A DNA stretch of 64,000 bases from Prorocentrum cordatum (GCA_963575745.1 CAUYUJ010011492.1:215718-279717), one strand, 5' to 3'. Counted from the first letter of the stretch, positions 52,381-63,032 are shown. Numbers and translations: made by a program. Notes: generated by a model from the sequence alone, not told the origin.

Positions 52381-53352
52381 GATTGTTGTTGTTGTTGTTG
52401 TTGTTGTTGAATTCTCACTTCTGAAGAATAGTTATTATTGATCTCCCCCCACCAGTGCATACTGTTTTTTCTCAATCAAAGTGTGCCCGCCGACGCTCGC
52501 ACCCTGTTTTTGACAGGGGAAGTCTTCCTGCTCAAACTGGGCCCCAGGCCCCCGGGTTACCACAACAACGGTTCCCGCCTGAGATTTCCCCCCCGCTCCC
52601 GCCCGAGACTTCCTCGCATTTCATTCAGGAATCGCGCTCTCGCTTGGGACCTCCTTACACTTTATTCAGGAATCGCTCTCCCGGCGCTCTGAAGTCGCGC
52701 GCTGGAGACGTGCTTGCAACTTATTGAAGAATAGCCTTGCGTTGGAATTTCTTGCAATTTGCCCAAGCGCCGCGCTCCCGACACCCAGGCACCCAGGAGT
52801 CGCGTTCGTTGTGGCCCCATGTGCATGCCCTTCGTGGCCCCGCTGTCGCCGTTTGTGTCCCCCTCACTGTCCTACCTGGCCCAGTTGCTACCCTCAATGG
52901 CCCCATAGTTGCCTTCTGTGGCCCCGCATTATCTGCACTTCGTGGCCGTTCGTTCGCGCCTTTCGTGGCCCCATACCCATTCCCTTCGTGTCCCCGCTGT
53001 CGCCCTTCGACGTCGTCGTCGTCGTCGTCGTCGTCGTGGTCGGTCCCCTGTCCGTCCCTCTTGGGGTCGGGTCGACGGTCCGCGGCCGCCCCGCCGATCA
53101 GCGCTGCCGCTGGCCAGGCCGACGGTCCGCGGCCGCCCCGCCGCTTGCCGGGGCGCGGCCTGCAGAGAAGAAAGGTATACCCCCCAAAAGGGGTTCGATC
53201 GAAAACGAAGAGGGCGGGTATCGAGGGTTTGGGAAATACGCGTTATTGGACACTCGAGCATATAAGGGCGAACGGTCTTAAACTTAGTATTGCTGTTGTT
53301 GCTGTTGTTGTTGTTGTTACTATTGTTAATGTTGTTGTTGATGATGTCTTTG
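52381..53352 (+). repeat. 44-55 kb repeat family, unit 5, with (GTT)n on both sides
   Basis: (GTT)n (52,384-52,409), GAATTCTCACTTCTGAAGAA, ACCAGTGCATACTG, AATCGCGCTCTCGC sub-repeats, a divergent middle with CTGTGGCCCC-type repeats (52,800-52,990), (GTC)n (53,008-53,037), GGTATACCCCCCAAAAGGGG, GAGGGTTTGGGAAATACGCG, CGGTCTTAAA, then GTTGTT. Confidence 0.75.
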
Positions 53353-53560
53353 TTGTTGATTCTCTCTTTCTTGAAGAGAGATATTGTTGATCACCCCCAC
53401 CAGTGCACATCTAGTTTTTGTTAAGCAAATTGTTCCCCTCTGGGTGTTTGATAGGGAAGGTCTTCCTGCCCAAACTGGGCCCTTGGTTCCCCGGCTACAA
53501 CAACAGCTCCCGCGTGAAATTCCTTCATTGTGTATTATTCACGCTTCGCGTATCCCCACC
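53353..53560 (+). repeat. 44-55 kb repeat family, truncated unit 6
   Basis: TTGATTCTCTCTTTCTTGAA, CACCCCCACCAGTGCACATC, then AACTGGGCCCTTGGTTCCCC; breaks off at CACGCTTCGCGTATCCCCAC, a string also found at 6,485-6,510. Confidence 0.65.
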
Positions 53561-54249
53561 AGTTTGGCGCCCTGTGGCGACAAGGCCCATCAGGTACCGG
53601 GTGACCTCCTCCCGCGGTACCCACTTGAGCTCATGTGCCCTCGCACTCATCGGGCTCAGCTCCCTGGCTGCGCGCCGCCTCACCGGATTCGCCCGTCTGG
53701 TGGCACCGCCCCGGTCGGAAGACGTGTGGTCTGTTGCTACAGAGCAGGTCACGACCTCCTTTGGGCGTACTGGAACCAATTCACTCGCATGGTGCATCAG
53801 CTACCCTGGCCGTTTGCAGTCAGCTCAGCCAGCTCCCCATCAGCCCGCGGCCCATCCGGCGGTAGGTTCTGAGCGCGGGCTCGGCCGCTGTGTTTTTAGG
53901 CTTGCGCGTTGCTAATTTGACACTCCCGTGGCCCGGACCTCTCAGCTCGGCGACTGCGAATCCGCGTCCGCCCGCGACCAAAACATATCCCCACCAGTTA
54001 GCTTTGGCAGGCGGGCGGCCCTTCCGTTTGCGCCCGCGAACCAAAAAATCCCCACCAGCCCATTCAAAAGCCCTGCCCATGAGAGTTGACGGGGAAAGGG
54101 ACGAAGAGACACATCTAGGGAAACAAACGAGCAACCAGGATGAACCGAAAGATCTCTGGGAGCAAGGGGGTGGCCTTCGAAGGCCTCTTCGGGCTATTTT
54201 TGGGGGCCGCGTGGGGGCGAGGGGAAGAGGGAGAGGAGGAACAAAAGGA
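53561..54249. other. Unassigned interval
   Basis: No recognisable gene; contains CCCCACCAG motifs at about 53,990 and 54,050. Confidence 0.4.
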
Positions 54250-54860
54250 GGATGAGGATTTCTGAATGGGTTTGGGGGGTCTTGGGGTCCTAAGAGGGCT
54301 TTTGGGGGGTTTGGGGGTCCTTTTGGGTTTTTTGGGGGCGTCTCACGGCCCGAACGGGACCCTCTTGGGGCTCTCTTGGCGTTCTGTTGCGGCCCCTTCG
54401 AGCTATGGGGTGCCTGTTGGGGCCGTCTTGGAAACCATCGAGCAAAGGAGGGGGGGTCCCGATTTGCCCCCCCCCTTCCCCCCCCTCCGGGGCCAGCAAC
54501 ATCGCCTCTTGGGGTGCTCCTGAAAGATCTTGGGCACTCTTGGGGCTGTCTTGGGGGCCTCTTGGGCTTTTCTTGGGGTTTTCTTTGGCCATGGTGGGGC
54601 CACGTTGAGGTCCCAAGAAGCGTATCGGAAACGAAAAGGCGAGAAGGCACACATCATTGATTTTCCGTAGCTTTCTGAAGGAGTTGGGCTACTCGGGGGG
54701 GGGGGGGCGAGGGAGTTCTGAGAGCACCTGGAACCGTCTTGTGGCCTTTTTGGGGCCTCTTGGAAGCATGTTGCTCGTTTTCTTGAGCCTTGCTGGGTTG
54801 CCTTGAGTGGTTTTGAAGGTTATCTTGGGCTTTCGGAGGCCATCTTGGAGCCATCTTGAC
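54250..54860. repeat. CTTGGGG minisatellite, second locus
   Basis: GGGTCTTGGGG / CTCTTGGGG repeats, including the GGAAACGAAAAGGCGAGAAG insert near 54,630 that resembles the inserts at 5,285 and 5,770. Confidence 0.7.
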
Positions 54861-55025
54861 AGGAACGGGGCCCTCTGCCACCTCGCGAACCCCCCCGTCC
54901 AGATCCAAGGGAGGGGGGTATGGGGGAGGGGTGAACCTCTTTCCGAAGGGGAAGAGAGGGTTTTGGAAGAGGGAAGAAAGACATCGTTAGACTACCTGCG
55001 CCCAAAGGGCTGGTGGGATAACAAC
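54861..55025. other. Unassigned short interval
   Basis: GC- and purine-rich; nothing recognised. Confidence 0.3.
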
Positions 55026-55265
55026 ACTGCGCTCTCGCGATGGACTTCCTCACAATGTATGCACGAATCGCGCTCCTCGCGTGAGACGAGAAGGGCGGGT
55101 ACCGAGGGTTTGGGATACACGTGTTGAACGGCACGCGAGCAGAGAGGAGCGAACAGTCTTAAAATGATAGTTGTTGTTGTGGTCGGTGTTGTGTGTTGCT
55201 GTTGTTGTTGTTGGTGCTGTTGTTGATACTTATGCTGTTGTTGTAGTCGTTGTTGTGTTTGATAT
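55026..55265 (+). repeat. 44-55 kb repeat family, deleted unit with (GTT)n tail
   Basis: Only CTGCGCTCTCGCGATGGACT, CGAATCGCGCTCCTCGC and the 3' part (GGTACCGAGGGTTTGGGATA, GAACGGCACGCGAGCAG, CAGTCTTAAAATGATAG) remain, followed by GTTGTT. Confidence 0.75.
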
Positions 55266-56150
55266 TGTTTTCATGATATTGTCATTGTTCTTGTGATTGG
55301 TTTTGACATGGTTCTGGCATATGCGCGGTTGTGTGTTGTGTTCGTCCCACCTGCATATGCGGCGGTCTTCTTAAGAGCCTCGCAGGCGACTGACGTCCCC
55401 GCCGACCCCCCACTTCTACTCGCAGATTCTGGAGGGGTCGTATATCGTGGGGCCGGTAACGATACTTATAGGTCGATAGGTCGAACCACATGAACAGTGA
55501 ATTCGGTAGACAGACCGCGGTGCCGGTAAATGGTGAGACCGAGAGGGGATGTTCGATGGTTGGAGGTGGTCGTCCCAATGGTTGTCCTGTCGTTGGCTCC
55601 CTTCCCCTCCCCCACCCCCCAAAACTCCTTGTCGCGTTTTTTCCCCAATCTTAGAGGTGTTCAGATTCCTGCTTGTTCTTATGCCTTCTTAGTCGCCCAT
55701 ATGATGATGTTTTTCGGCGCCCTCCTACTCCTCGCCCTTCTATCCCTACTCCCCCTCCTTCCCCGCACACCTCTGCAGTTACTTCATCCTCCGCCTCTGA
55801 TTTGTCCCCGTCCCTGTTTTGTCCGCCCCTTCCTCATCCTTCCCCCCTGACCCCCCCCCTGCCACCCTCGTCCCCCCCGCCCCTTCCTTCTCTGCCTCCC
55901 TGCCTGTTTCCCCTTCCCTCTGCCTCCCCGTCCTCTCTTTCTGCCTCCCTCCCCTGCTCCCTCTCCTTCGTGCAGACGGGGGCCACGAGAGCGAGGGATC
56001 TTGGGCGGGTGTAGCACGTGCCCTCCAGGGGCCTCTTTACTCACCCGACCTCGGATCCTCGAATCCTCCTGCCCCCGCGCGAAAAAAGGCATCGCCATCA
56101 CCATCGCCGTCACCGCCGGCACTTCTCCCGTGGTCTGGGCGAGATTATGT
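55266..56150. other. Unassigned, pyrimidine-rich
   Basis: Mostly CCT/CTC-rich from 55,590 on; no gene recognised. One GTCCCAATGGTTGTCC motif at about 55,572 resembles the 43.9 kb minisatellite. Confidence 0.4.
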
Positions 56151-56157
56151 TTCCATG

Positions 56158-56330
56158 TCTTCTTCCTCTCCTCCTCCTCCTCCTCCTCCTCCTCCTCCTC
56201 CTCCTCCTCCTCCTCCTCCTCCTCCTCCCGCTCCTCCTCCTCCTCCTTTCCCGCTCCTCCTCCTCCTCCTCTTCCTCCTCCTCCTCCTCCTCCTCCTCCT
56301 CCTCCTCCTCCTCCTCCTCCCCCTTCCGCC
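56158..56330. repeat. (CCT)n microsatellite
   Basis: Almost pure CCT/TCC over about 170 bp. Confidence 0.95.
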
Positions 56331-56593
56331 CGCCCCTCCTTGTTCTCCTCGTCCTCTTCGCTAATGCGTGCCCTTCGTCTTCCCCCTCGCCCTCGCCCTC
56401 CACTGTGCCCCTTCCGGACATACGACGCCGCGGTGCTCACAGCGTGGGTCCCAAGAGGTCTGGACCCCTTCCCTGGGAGCTCTTTCTATCCACAGTCGGT
56501 CCCTGACGGCCTCGGGGCCTAGTCAGCGCAGGGCCTGCTGAGATTTGGTTTCGCAGGGAGGCCCATTGGGGGCCCTCCCCGTTCCCCACCTTG

Positions 56594-56755
56594 AGACGGG
56601 GGTCAATGCAGACGGGGGTCAGCCAGAGCGCCGGATTTTGTAGAATCCTGCAGGGCCAAGGCTGCATTGACCCTGGCTTGGGTGCCAGATTCTGAAGGAT
56701 CTCGCAGGATCTTGCAAAGACTGACTGGCCTGGGTCTGGATTGACCCAGGTCAGT
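56594..56755. mobile_element. About 160 bp inverted-repeat element, copy 2
   Basis: GAGACGGGGGTCAATGCAGA at the start is inverted as GGTCTGGATTGACCCAGGTC at the end. The interior has CCTGCAGGGCCAAGGCTGCA and CTCGCAGGATCTTGCA. Homologous to 8,851-9,003. Confidence 0.7.
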
Positions 56756-57162
56756 AAGTTCCCCGACCACCTCCATCGTCTCCACTTCCTTTCCTCGACC
56801 CTCTCTTCCGCCACCCCTCCCGCCTTGCCGTCCTTCCTTCGCCCTCTCCGTCTGCCGCCTTCCCGTCTGGAGCGCGAGATGACTTGGCCTTTGGTGCTCA
56901 GAACTCCAGTTCCCTCCGTCTCCTCCCCCTTTTCTGTCCTATCATATCTCCCCTGCTCCCTTTTCCTCCTCCTCCTCCTCCCTTCCCGTTTGTTTTTCCT
57001 CGTCCTTGCCATCCTTTTTCTCTCCCTCCTCTCCTTCTTCTCCTCCGCTTTTACGCTAGACCAACCTGAGCGTGAAGCTGTGGCGTTAGTTATTTTCCTC
57101 CTCCTTTCCTTCTCCTCTTCCTCCGCCTCCTCCGCCTCCTCTCCCTTGTCCTACTTGTTTTC
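56756..57162. other. Pyrimidine-rich unassigned interval
   Basis: CCTCC/CTTCC-rich; possibly an intron polypyrimidine region before the ORF at 57,163, but this is not established. Confidence 0.3.
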
Positions 57163-57675
57163 GTGCTTCTGATGTGTTTGGTCTGCCTCTCCCTTCCCAC
57201 GTTTGGCAAGTCTGACCTCATCACCAGGCACGTGATGGCCACTGAGCATACTGCACTGCAGTTGCTTACCTGCGCGCCGCGCCACGTCATCCCTAGTTCC
57301 ATTCTTCGTAGGGTCGAGAATATCGGGGTAGCGGCTGAGCCCAAAGGCCTTGTCTGTTTTGCGCGTGCTGCTATGTTTCGTGCCGCCTCGGGGTCCAGTG
57401 AGATTGGTGACGCCATGCCGCGTTTCGACCCCATGTTCAATGGAGTCTCAGACAGTGATGACCTTTTCCTCCCTCGTTTCCCTACTTGGTGGAAGCAGCC
57501 GCTCACGCATGACCTGGCGGAGTGTTGGAGAGAATTCACAGCGGTCGCTCCTGCGCTCACGGACCCTGACACCATGGGGCTGCAGAGAAAGACCTACACG
57601 TTACTTCGGCGGAGGTCTCCTCACCCTTCCCCTGCTCTTGCTGTTCTGAGGTGCGTGAGGTACTTTTTGGCATGA
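57163..57675 (+). CDS. Unrecognised ORF, 170 codons
   Basis: A non-repetitive frame with mixed composition: ITRHVMATEHTALQLLTCAP, then SSILRRVENIGVAAEPKGLV, RFDPMFNGVSDSDDLFLPRF, PTWWKQPLTHDLAECWREFT. It looks like real protein sequence, unlike the neighbouring low-complexity frames. Start is uncertain (the first about 10 codons overlap pyrimidine-rich DNA). No family is recognised; an exon or an old retroelement fragment are both possible. Confidence 0.35.
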   Translation: MLLMCLVCLSLPTFGKSDLITRHVMATEHTALQLLTCAPRHVIPSSILRRVENIGVAAEPKGLVCFARAAMFRAASGSSEIGDAMPRFDPMFNGVSDSDDLFLPRFPTWWKQPLTHDLAECWREFTAVAPALTDPDTMGLQRKTYTLLRRRSPHPSPALAVLRCVRYFLA

Positions 57676-57864
57676 GGCCCCCCCCGCGTCGGCGATCGTG
57701 TCCTGAGAATTCGCTGATCTCAAACTGCAACCTTGCACCGTGTATCGGGGGCGCCTATCTCCGCACTGTTTGCAATGCCTCTGACCCACCACCCACAGGT
57801 TCCGACAGGGAACAGGTATCTGCAGGTTCGTGTGATGTGCAGTCTGGGGAGATGAGGTGGCTCA

Positions 57865-57950
57865 TTTTTCCCTCTGTTGTCTTCGTCGTCCCTCTGTTGT
57901 CTTCGTCGTCCGTTTCTTTTTCCTCTGTTGTCTTCGTCGTCCCCGCTCTG
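57865..57950. repeat. 20 bp tandem repeat
   Basis: CCCTCTGTTGTCTTCGTCGT occurs twice in a row and a third, extended copy follows. Confidence 0.85.
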
Positions 57951-58250
57951 CCTTCGTGGTTTCCCGCGTGCCCCCCCGTGCAGCGTATGTTTCTGCACGA
58001 AGGTCCCGAGTCTGTGCCCGAATGTCGGCTGGCCATGCTTTTGATTCATGACGTAATATACTGGACGTATAATTGCATGCGCGCTTGCGGGAAGTCTGGC
58101 TCTCCTCGAAGCCCGCAGCCGAGTTTTGGCACGCAGGCACGTCAAGACACGCGCCCTTCTCACTCGAGGCGTCCACCGGAGCAAAGACCCACAGGTGAGG
58201 GTTCATCCTCCTTCTCCTCGTCCTCCTGTTCTCGAGCCTGCATTTAGCCG
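57951..58250. other. Unassigned interval
   Basis: No repeat or recognised gene. Confidence 0.3.
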
Positions 58251-59720
58251 TTCGGGACAATTCGGCCGACCCTCAATTTGGACCTGCCCAGGTCGCGTCA
58301 TCATACCCACGTCGGGGCCCGCATGGCATCGACGGCAGCGGGCCCGTCTTTGCGAAGCTTGGGATGTCTTCTTCGGCGCGTCTTCGCACCTGGATGGCCA
58401 CCGCGGCTCGGGCTTCAGCATGTGCAAGCAAGGGCATTTCCAGCAACAGTGTTTCACCACCCGCAGGCACGGCGGAGACCGCGTCAGCAACAACGAACTC
58501 CAAGCTTGTGGTTTCCAGTTCAAATGCGGCGCCATGGTTCCCCGTGGAGACGCCGAATTACAGGAGGGGCTAGCCCCTAGTATTCGCGTCGGGATTGTTT
58601 CGCTAGTGCATGCCTTGGCCCCAGTCCCGGACCAGCAGTCCACGCTGGCCTCGAAACCCGAAGTGGCTCTCGCGGGCACTTGGGGAGATATCAAAGGCGG
58701 CTGCGGAGCGGGCGGCCCCGTTTAAAAGCGGGGCGGCGCGCCTGGTCGAGGCCGCCAATGCATGGGGGGGATGCGACCAGGGCCTGCGACAAGGCAAGTA
58801 ACCTTAATGAGGCGATGCGCCGAAATCTCGAGCAGGCGGAAAGCGACCTGCCGAGAACGGTGAAGACCGCTGCGGGCGCGGAACAGCTGGTCCGAGAGTA
58901 TCGCGGCGGAGGGGCCCCAGCAGAGGTCCTTCCTTCGCGACGCCCGGACCGTCGAACCCGTGATGCTCAACAAGGAGTCCCTGGTGCATTGTGGCGCGGC
59001 CTTCCTGGCGAGCCCAAGAGAGGCGGGCCCGGGGGGGAATGCGCGGGCGGAGCAGGCCAAGGAGCAAATGGTCCAGGAGTTTCAAAAGTACGCGAGCGAG
59101 TTCAGGGAGCGGCAGCAGCGGGCAAACATCAAGGCCGCCAAAGACGGCGCAGAGCTCCAGGCCGCCAAGTGCCGCGAGTCGGGCGCCCCCGCGCCCGCCC
59201 GGCCCGCGCCCGCGCCCCCCCGTGCCCCAGAGGCGTCGGCGGCGGGGGCGGGCCCAGCGGCGGCGGCGGAGGCCGCGGCCATTGGCGCAAGCAGAGGCGA
59301 CGCCAGCGCTGGCGCCGCCGCGGCGGAGTTCGCGGCGGCGACCGCCGCCAAGGCGGCGGCGGCGGAAATGGCGGCGGAGGCGGCCGAGGGCCGGATGCTC
59401 GCTCAGGCCCAGCCTCGGGCGGCGGCGACGCTGGCGACGCCGCAGGCGCGGCAGCTTGCCACGGGCGAGCGAAATACCATGGGGGCCCGGTCGAGAGAGC
59501 GCGGCTGCCGAGCGCCCGGCCAGGCAGATCTTCGCTCGCGACGTCGCCGCCCGGGGAGATGCCGTGCGCGAGTTCGCTCAGGGGCCAGGTCGATTCGAAA
59601 GTGACTCGATGGGCGCCCGCGCGCTGCAAAACTCGCAAGTTCATACAGGCCGATGGGGGCCGAGCGCGCCGTGAGAGGCCGGGCCTCCTGGCCCGCGTGT
59701 CGGCGGCCCGTCAGAGCGAG
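58251..59720 (+). CDS. Unrecognised GC-rich coding-like region
   Basis: The plus frame at 58,960-59,604 (extending upstream in the same frame from about 58,870 as SESIAAEGPQQRSFLRDART then VEPVMLNKESLVHCGAAFLA) has a helical, charged stretch, AEQAKEQMVQEFQKYASEFR, that then becomes Ala-rich. Another frame at about 58,815-58,900 reads NLEQAESDLPRTVKTAAGAE. The frame changes imply decay or introns. It may be a retroelement ORF1 because of the charged coiled-coil character, but there is no diagnostic motif. Confidence 0.3.
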
Positions 59721-60400
59721 TGAGCGACGCAGTGTTCGGGCGGAGGCGTCTGCGTTGCGTTGCAGGCGTCATGCGATTTCTTATTGAGAATTGACGTGGG
59801 AAGACGCGCGCGTCGAGTCAGTGGTCGGCCGCCGGGGCAGCGCGTGCATCCACGCTTGGGTTCCAGTCGCAAGGTAGTTGGAAGCGACGGGCGCCCCCCT
59901 CGCGCGCCCGCGGTTGGCGGGGTCTAGTTTAATTGCAAAAGCGGGCACTTAGGCTAGCAAGCTTGCTTCGGCGGGCCAGTTTCTCAATTCACTTCAGAAC
60001 CCTCGGGCCGTCTCGGGCGGTTTCCACGCGTCTCTGTCGGCCCGTTGGAAGTCGGGTTTGCCGACGAGGCCTAGGGCCGCCGCGGCGGCGACGGGGCCGC
60101 GCGCTTCGAGAGTGGGCCCGGCCCGCCCCTCATAGATATCACGCTCCCCAGCCGCGGGGCGACCTCGCATTTTCGGCGCCCCAGGCCTCGGCCCTGGCCC
60201 CCCGGGGGCCCCGCGTCTGTCAGGCCCCCGCGATCCGCGCCGCAGTCGCGCCAGCTCCGACCAGAACCCCGCCCGCGCCGGCCCCCTGGCGCGCCCGGGG
60301 AGGGCCTGAGTGCTTGAAGGCTTCAAGATCTTAAGCGCACTTGCACCCTAGCTATATGTAGTCTAAGTATCTTAGTTGTACTTACGCTACTTACCTGAGT
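59721..60400. other. Unassigned interval
   Basis: GC-rich, no recognised gene; the 133-codon plus frame at 59,933 is low-complexity Arg/Pro/Ala. Confidence 0.4.
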
Positions 60401-60485
60401 TAGATATAAGTTACTTATAAGTAACCATAGCGCACGCGCTGTAAGTTACTTAAGGGGCACATATAAGTTACTTATAAGTATTCCT
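60401..60485. repeat. Paired ATATAAGTTACTTATAAGTA repeat with perfect palindrome
   Basis: GTTACTTATAAGTAAC at 60,410-60,425 is a perfect 16 bp palindrome; ATATAAGTTACTTATAAGTA recurs at 60,461-60,480. It is AT-rich within a GC-rich area. Confidence 0.8.
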
Positions 60486-61257
60486 AACTGTTGCTTGAGG
60501 GGGGAGGGAGGAGGGGGGGGGGAGGAGGCGCGGCGCTCACGTCTTGCCCTTTGCCCGCGCGCGGCCCTTCGGCTTCGCCTTGGCCTTTGCCTCCGCCTCC
60601 TTCGCCGCCGCCTCCCTCTTCTTCTTCTCCTTCTTCTCCTTTTTTATTTTTCTTTTTCTCCGCCTTCGCCTTCGCCTCCTCCTCCTTCTCCGTCAGCAGC
60701 TTGCCCCTCTCGTCCCTCAGCGCCGCCCCCCGCTTCAGCGCCGCGCCCCTCTCCTCGGTCGCCTTCTTCAGCTCCACCTCCGCCTCATTCGTCGTCGCCG
60801 TCGTCGTCGACGTCGTCGTCGTCGTCGCATCCCGCCCGGTCCAGCCATTGCGAGAACTGGAGCGACAACGATCGCTGGGAGGAGGAGGATGGGGGGAGGA
60901 GGAGGAGGAGGAGGAGGAGGAGGAGGAGGAAGGGGAGGAAAGAGAGGAGGAGGAGAAAGACGGGAGGCAGGGGAGAAGGAGGAGGAGGGGGAAGGGGAGG
61001 AAGGGGAGGAAGGGGAGGAAGGGGGGGAAGGGGAGGAGGACGGAGCGGGCCCGCCAGTTCTCGCAATGGCTGGACGAGGCGGGATGCGACGACGACGACG
61101 ACGACGATGTCGACGACGACGGCGACGACGAACGAGGCGGAGGTGGAGCTGAAGAAGGCGATCGAGGAGAGGGACGCGGCGCTGAAACGGGAGACGGCGC
61201 TGATGGACGAGAGGGGCAAGCTATCGCTATCCTCCTCGTCCTCCCAGCGATCGTCAT
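60484..61257 (-). CDS. Low-confidence ORF through the inverted repeat (coiled coil, Lys/Glu-rich)
   Basis: A 257-codon minus-strand frame. The credible part is about 60,865-60,600: ATTTTTSTTTATTNEAEVEL then KKATEERGAALKRGAAL and an alternating Lys/Glu tail. The mirror-image arm encodes the same peptide on the plus strand (about 61,100-61,225). The upstream half is a poly-Ser/Pro shadow of the purine spacer. It could be an exon duplicated by inversion; no family is recognised. Confidence 0.25.
   Translation of the reverse strand: MTIAGRTRRIAIACPSRPSAPSPVSAPRPSPRSPSSAPPPPRSSSPSSSTSSSSSSSHPASSSHCENWRARSVLLPFPPFLPFLPFLPFPLLLLLPCLPSFSSSSLSSPSSSSSSSSSSSSPHPPPPSDRCRSSSRNGWTGRDATTTTTSTTTATTNEAEVELKKATEERGAALKRGAALRDERGKLLTEKEEEAKAKAEKKKNKKGEEGEEEEGGGGEGGGGKGQGEAEGPRAGKGQDVSAAPPPPPLLPPPSSNS
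60698..61222. repeat. Large inverted repeat, arms about 165 bp, purine spacer
   Basis: 60,698-60,860 and 61,054-61,222 are inverted copies at about 90% identity (for example CCAGCCATTGCGAGAACTGG at 60,841 against CCAGTTCTCGCAATGGCTGG at 61,054). The 193 bp spacer is GGA/GGAGGGG. Each arm, read towards its outer end, encodes the same NEAEVELKKA.EER.AALKR peptide. Confidence 0.85.
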
Positions 61258-61995
61258 CGCTCTCCTCCTCCACTTCCTACTGCCCCCTCCCAGCGATCGC
61301 TATCGCTCTCCCCCTCCACTTCCTACTGCCCCCCGTCCGCCCAAAGCGACGTTGAATCTGCTTAAGCAGTTGGCGCCAAAAACGGCGTTAAAACAGTTAA
61401 AGCAGCTTGCTCGTCATCCTCCTCCTCCCCCTCCCGAGCGATCGCCATCGCTACACCTCCGCGATCCCCATCGCCCCCCGCCTTCCCCAGCGATTGCCAT
61501 CGCTTCACCTCCGCCCAGCGATCCCCATCGCTTTGTTTTTGCATATGCGCGCGCGCGGTGACGTGTCCGCCGCGCCCCTTCTCAAGCTGAGTGAGGAACG
61601 ATGCGGCGGCCTCCAGCTGTTCCACCAGCGCGCCGGCCGCCATGATGCTAGCGCGGCGGCAACGGGGGCGCGCGCGCCCGCCAGAGCCAGCAACGGCTAA
61701 CCAGTGGACGGCTAAGCTAGCGGCAATGACCGCACAGCGATCGAGATCGCTTTGCCCTCCACCGCCTCCGACTCCCCCCCCCTCCCCAACCCTCCCCCTC
61801 CCTGATGCTCTTCACCCAATCCACCACTTCCATCCGCTCTCTGGTCGAATAAGCCTCATCCTCCGCCTCATCACCCCCTCCTCTATACCATCCTCCTTAC
61901 CCACTCCCGAGCGATCGCCATCGCTACTACCTCCCCATACACTCCCCCTCGCCCAAGCGGTCGCCATCGCTATTTCCCAGCGCCCCCACCCACCC

Positions 61996-62105
61996 CCGCA
62001 CCACCACCACCGCCACCACCACCACCACCACCACCACCACCACCACCACCACCACCACCACCACCACCACCACCCCCACCCCCACCCCACACCCACCCAC
62101 CACCA
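61996..62105. repeat. (CCA)n microsatellite
   Basis: CCACCACCA run giving poly-His in one frame; it lies among the AGCGAT palindromes. Confidence 0.9.
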
Positions 62106-62509
62106 CCCCCCATCACCTCCGCCCCCTCGCCCCCTCGCCCAAGCGATCTCCATCGCTACCTCCCAATCCACGCCCCCCCTCGCCCAAGCGATCTCCATCG
62201 CTACCCCCCAATCCACGCCCCCCTCGCCCAAGCGATCTCCATCGCTACCTCCCCCCCCTCGCCCCTTCGCGATCGCCATCGCTACCTCCCAATCCACGCC
62301 CCCCTCGCCCAAGCGATCTCCATCGCTACCTCCCCGTGCACCCCCGCCCCCACCCCCCCTCGCCCCTTCGCCCAAACGATCGCCATCGCTACCTCCCAAG
62401 CCACGCCCCGCTCGCCCCAGCGATCTCCATCGCTCCCAAGAACGCCCGTCCAGCCGGCCGAAAGCGCCTCCGAGAGGCCCCAACCTCCTGCATCACCCGA
62501 GGGGGGGGC

Positions 62510-62615
62510 GGGAGAGACGATGGGGGACGGGAGAGGCGATGGGGGACGGGAGAGTTGATGGGGGACGGGAGAGATGATGGGGGACTGGAGAGATGATGGG
62601 GGACGGGGGAGAGAG
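62510..62615. repeat. 19 bp tandem repeat GATGGGGGACGGGAGAGGC
   Basis: Five head-to-tail copies with two- to three-base variation at the end of the unit. Confidence 0.9.
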
Positions 62616-62790
62616 AACCCAATACGTAAACCTAAAACATCCAGAAACCAAAACCTCACCAAAACAACTTCGACGTACCCAAAACCACCAGAATCCAAAA
62701 CCTAAACCCAAAACCTCAAGAACCCCAAACCTTCTCAAACCAACCTCGACGACGACGAGGGCGCCGTCCTCTCACCCATAGGGTGGATAG
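62616..62790. repeat. CCAAAACCT-rich tract
   Basis: Degenerate CCAAAACCTC/CCTAAACCC repeats over about 120 bp; no gene. Confidence 0.5.
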
Positions 62791-63032
62791 CCTCAACTCC
62801 AACACAAGGAATCGCAATCGCTTCAGCCGAGCGATGCCCACCGCTCCCTGCCTTCCCAAGCGATCGCAATCGCTCCCTGCCTTCCCAAGCGAGCGCCATC
62901 GCTTCAGCCGAGCGATCCCCATCGCTCCCTGCCCCCCTCCCCCCCCCCCACCCCCGCGATCCCCATCGCTCCCTGCATCCCCCCCCCCCGCCCGCGGCGC
63001 GGCGCTTTTCTCCTTTTCCTCGCGGCGCGGCG

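Larger units (their letters stand above)
61400..62975. repeat. Interspersed AGCGAT-N4-ATCGCT palindromes
   Basis: About twenty occurrences of AGCGATCGCCATCGCT and variants (AGCGATCTCCATCGCT, GCGATCCCCATCGCT), for example at about 61,437, 61,490, 61,518, 61,735, 61,909, 61,957, 62,142, 62,187, 62,233, 62,262, 62,308, 62,373, 62,420, 62,857, 62,908 and 62,956. Some are spaced about 45 bp apart. The intervening DNA is C-rich. Reading frames through it are artefacts. Confidence 0.85.

Noticed and set aside
60484-61561. Plus-strand 356-codon frame over the large inverted repeat
   Set aside because: Mostly Pro/Ser/Glu/Gly shadow of purine tracts; only the mirrored coiled-coil segment is non-random.
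62616-62740. CCTAAACCC/CCAAAACC tract as telomeric repeat
   Set aside because: Not a regular CCCTAAA array; degenerate and internal.
61400-62975. AGCGAT palindromes as a CRISPR array
   Set aside because: Repeats are 16 bp, spacing is irregular, there is no conserved long repeat and no cas gene; the genome is eukaryotic.
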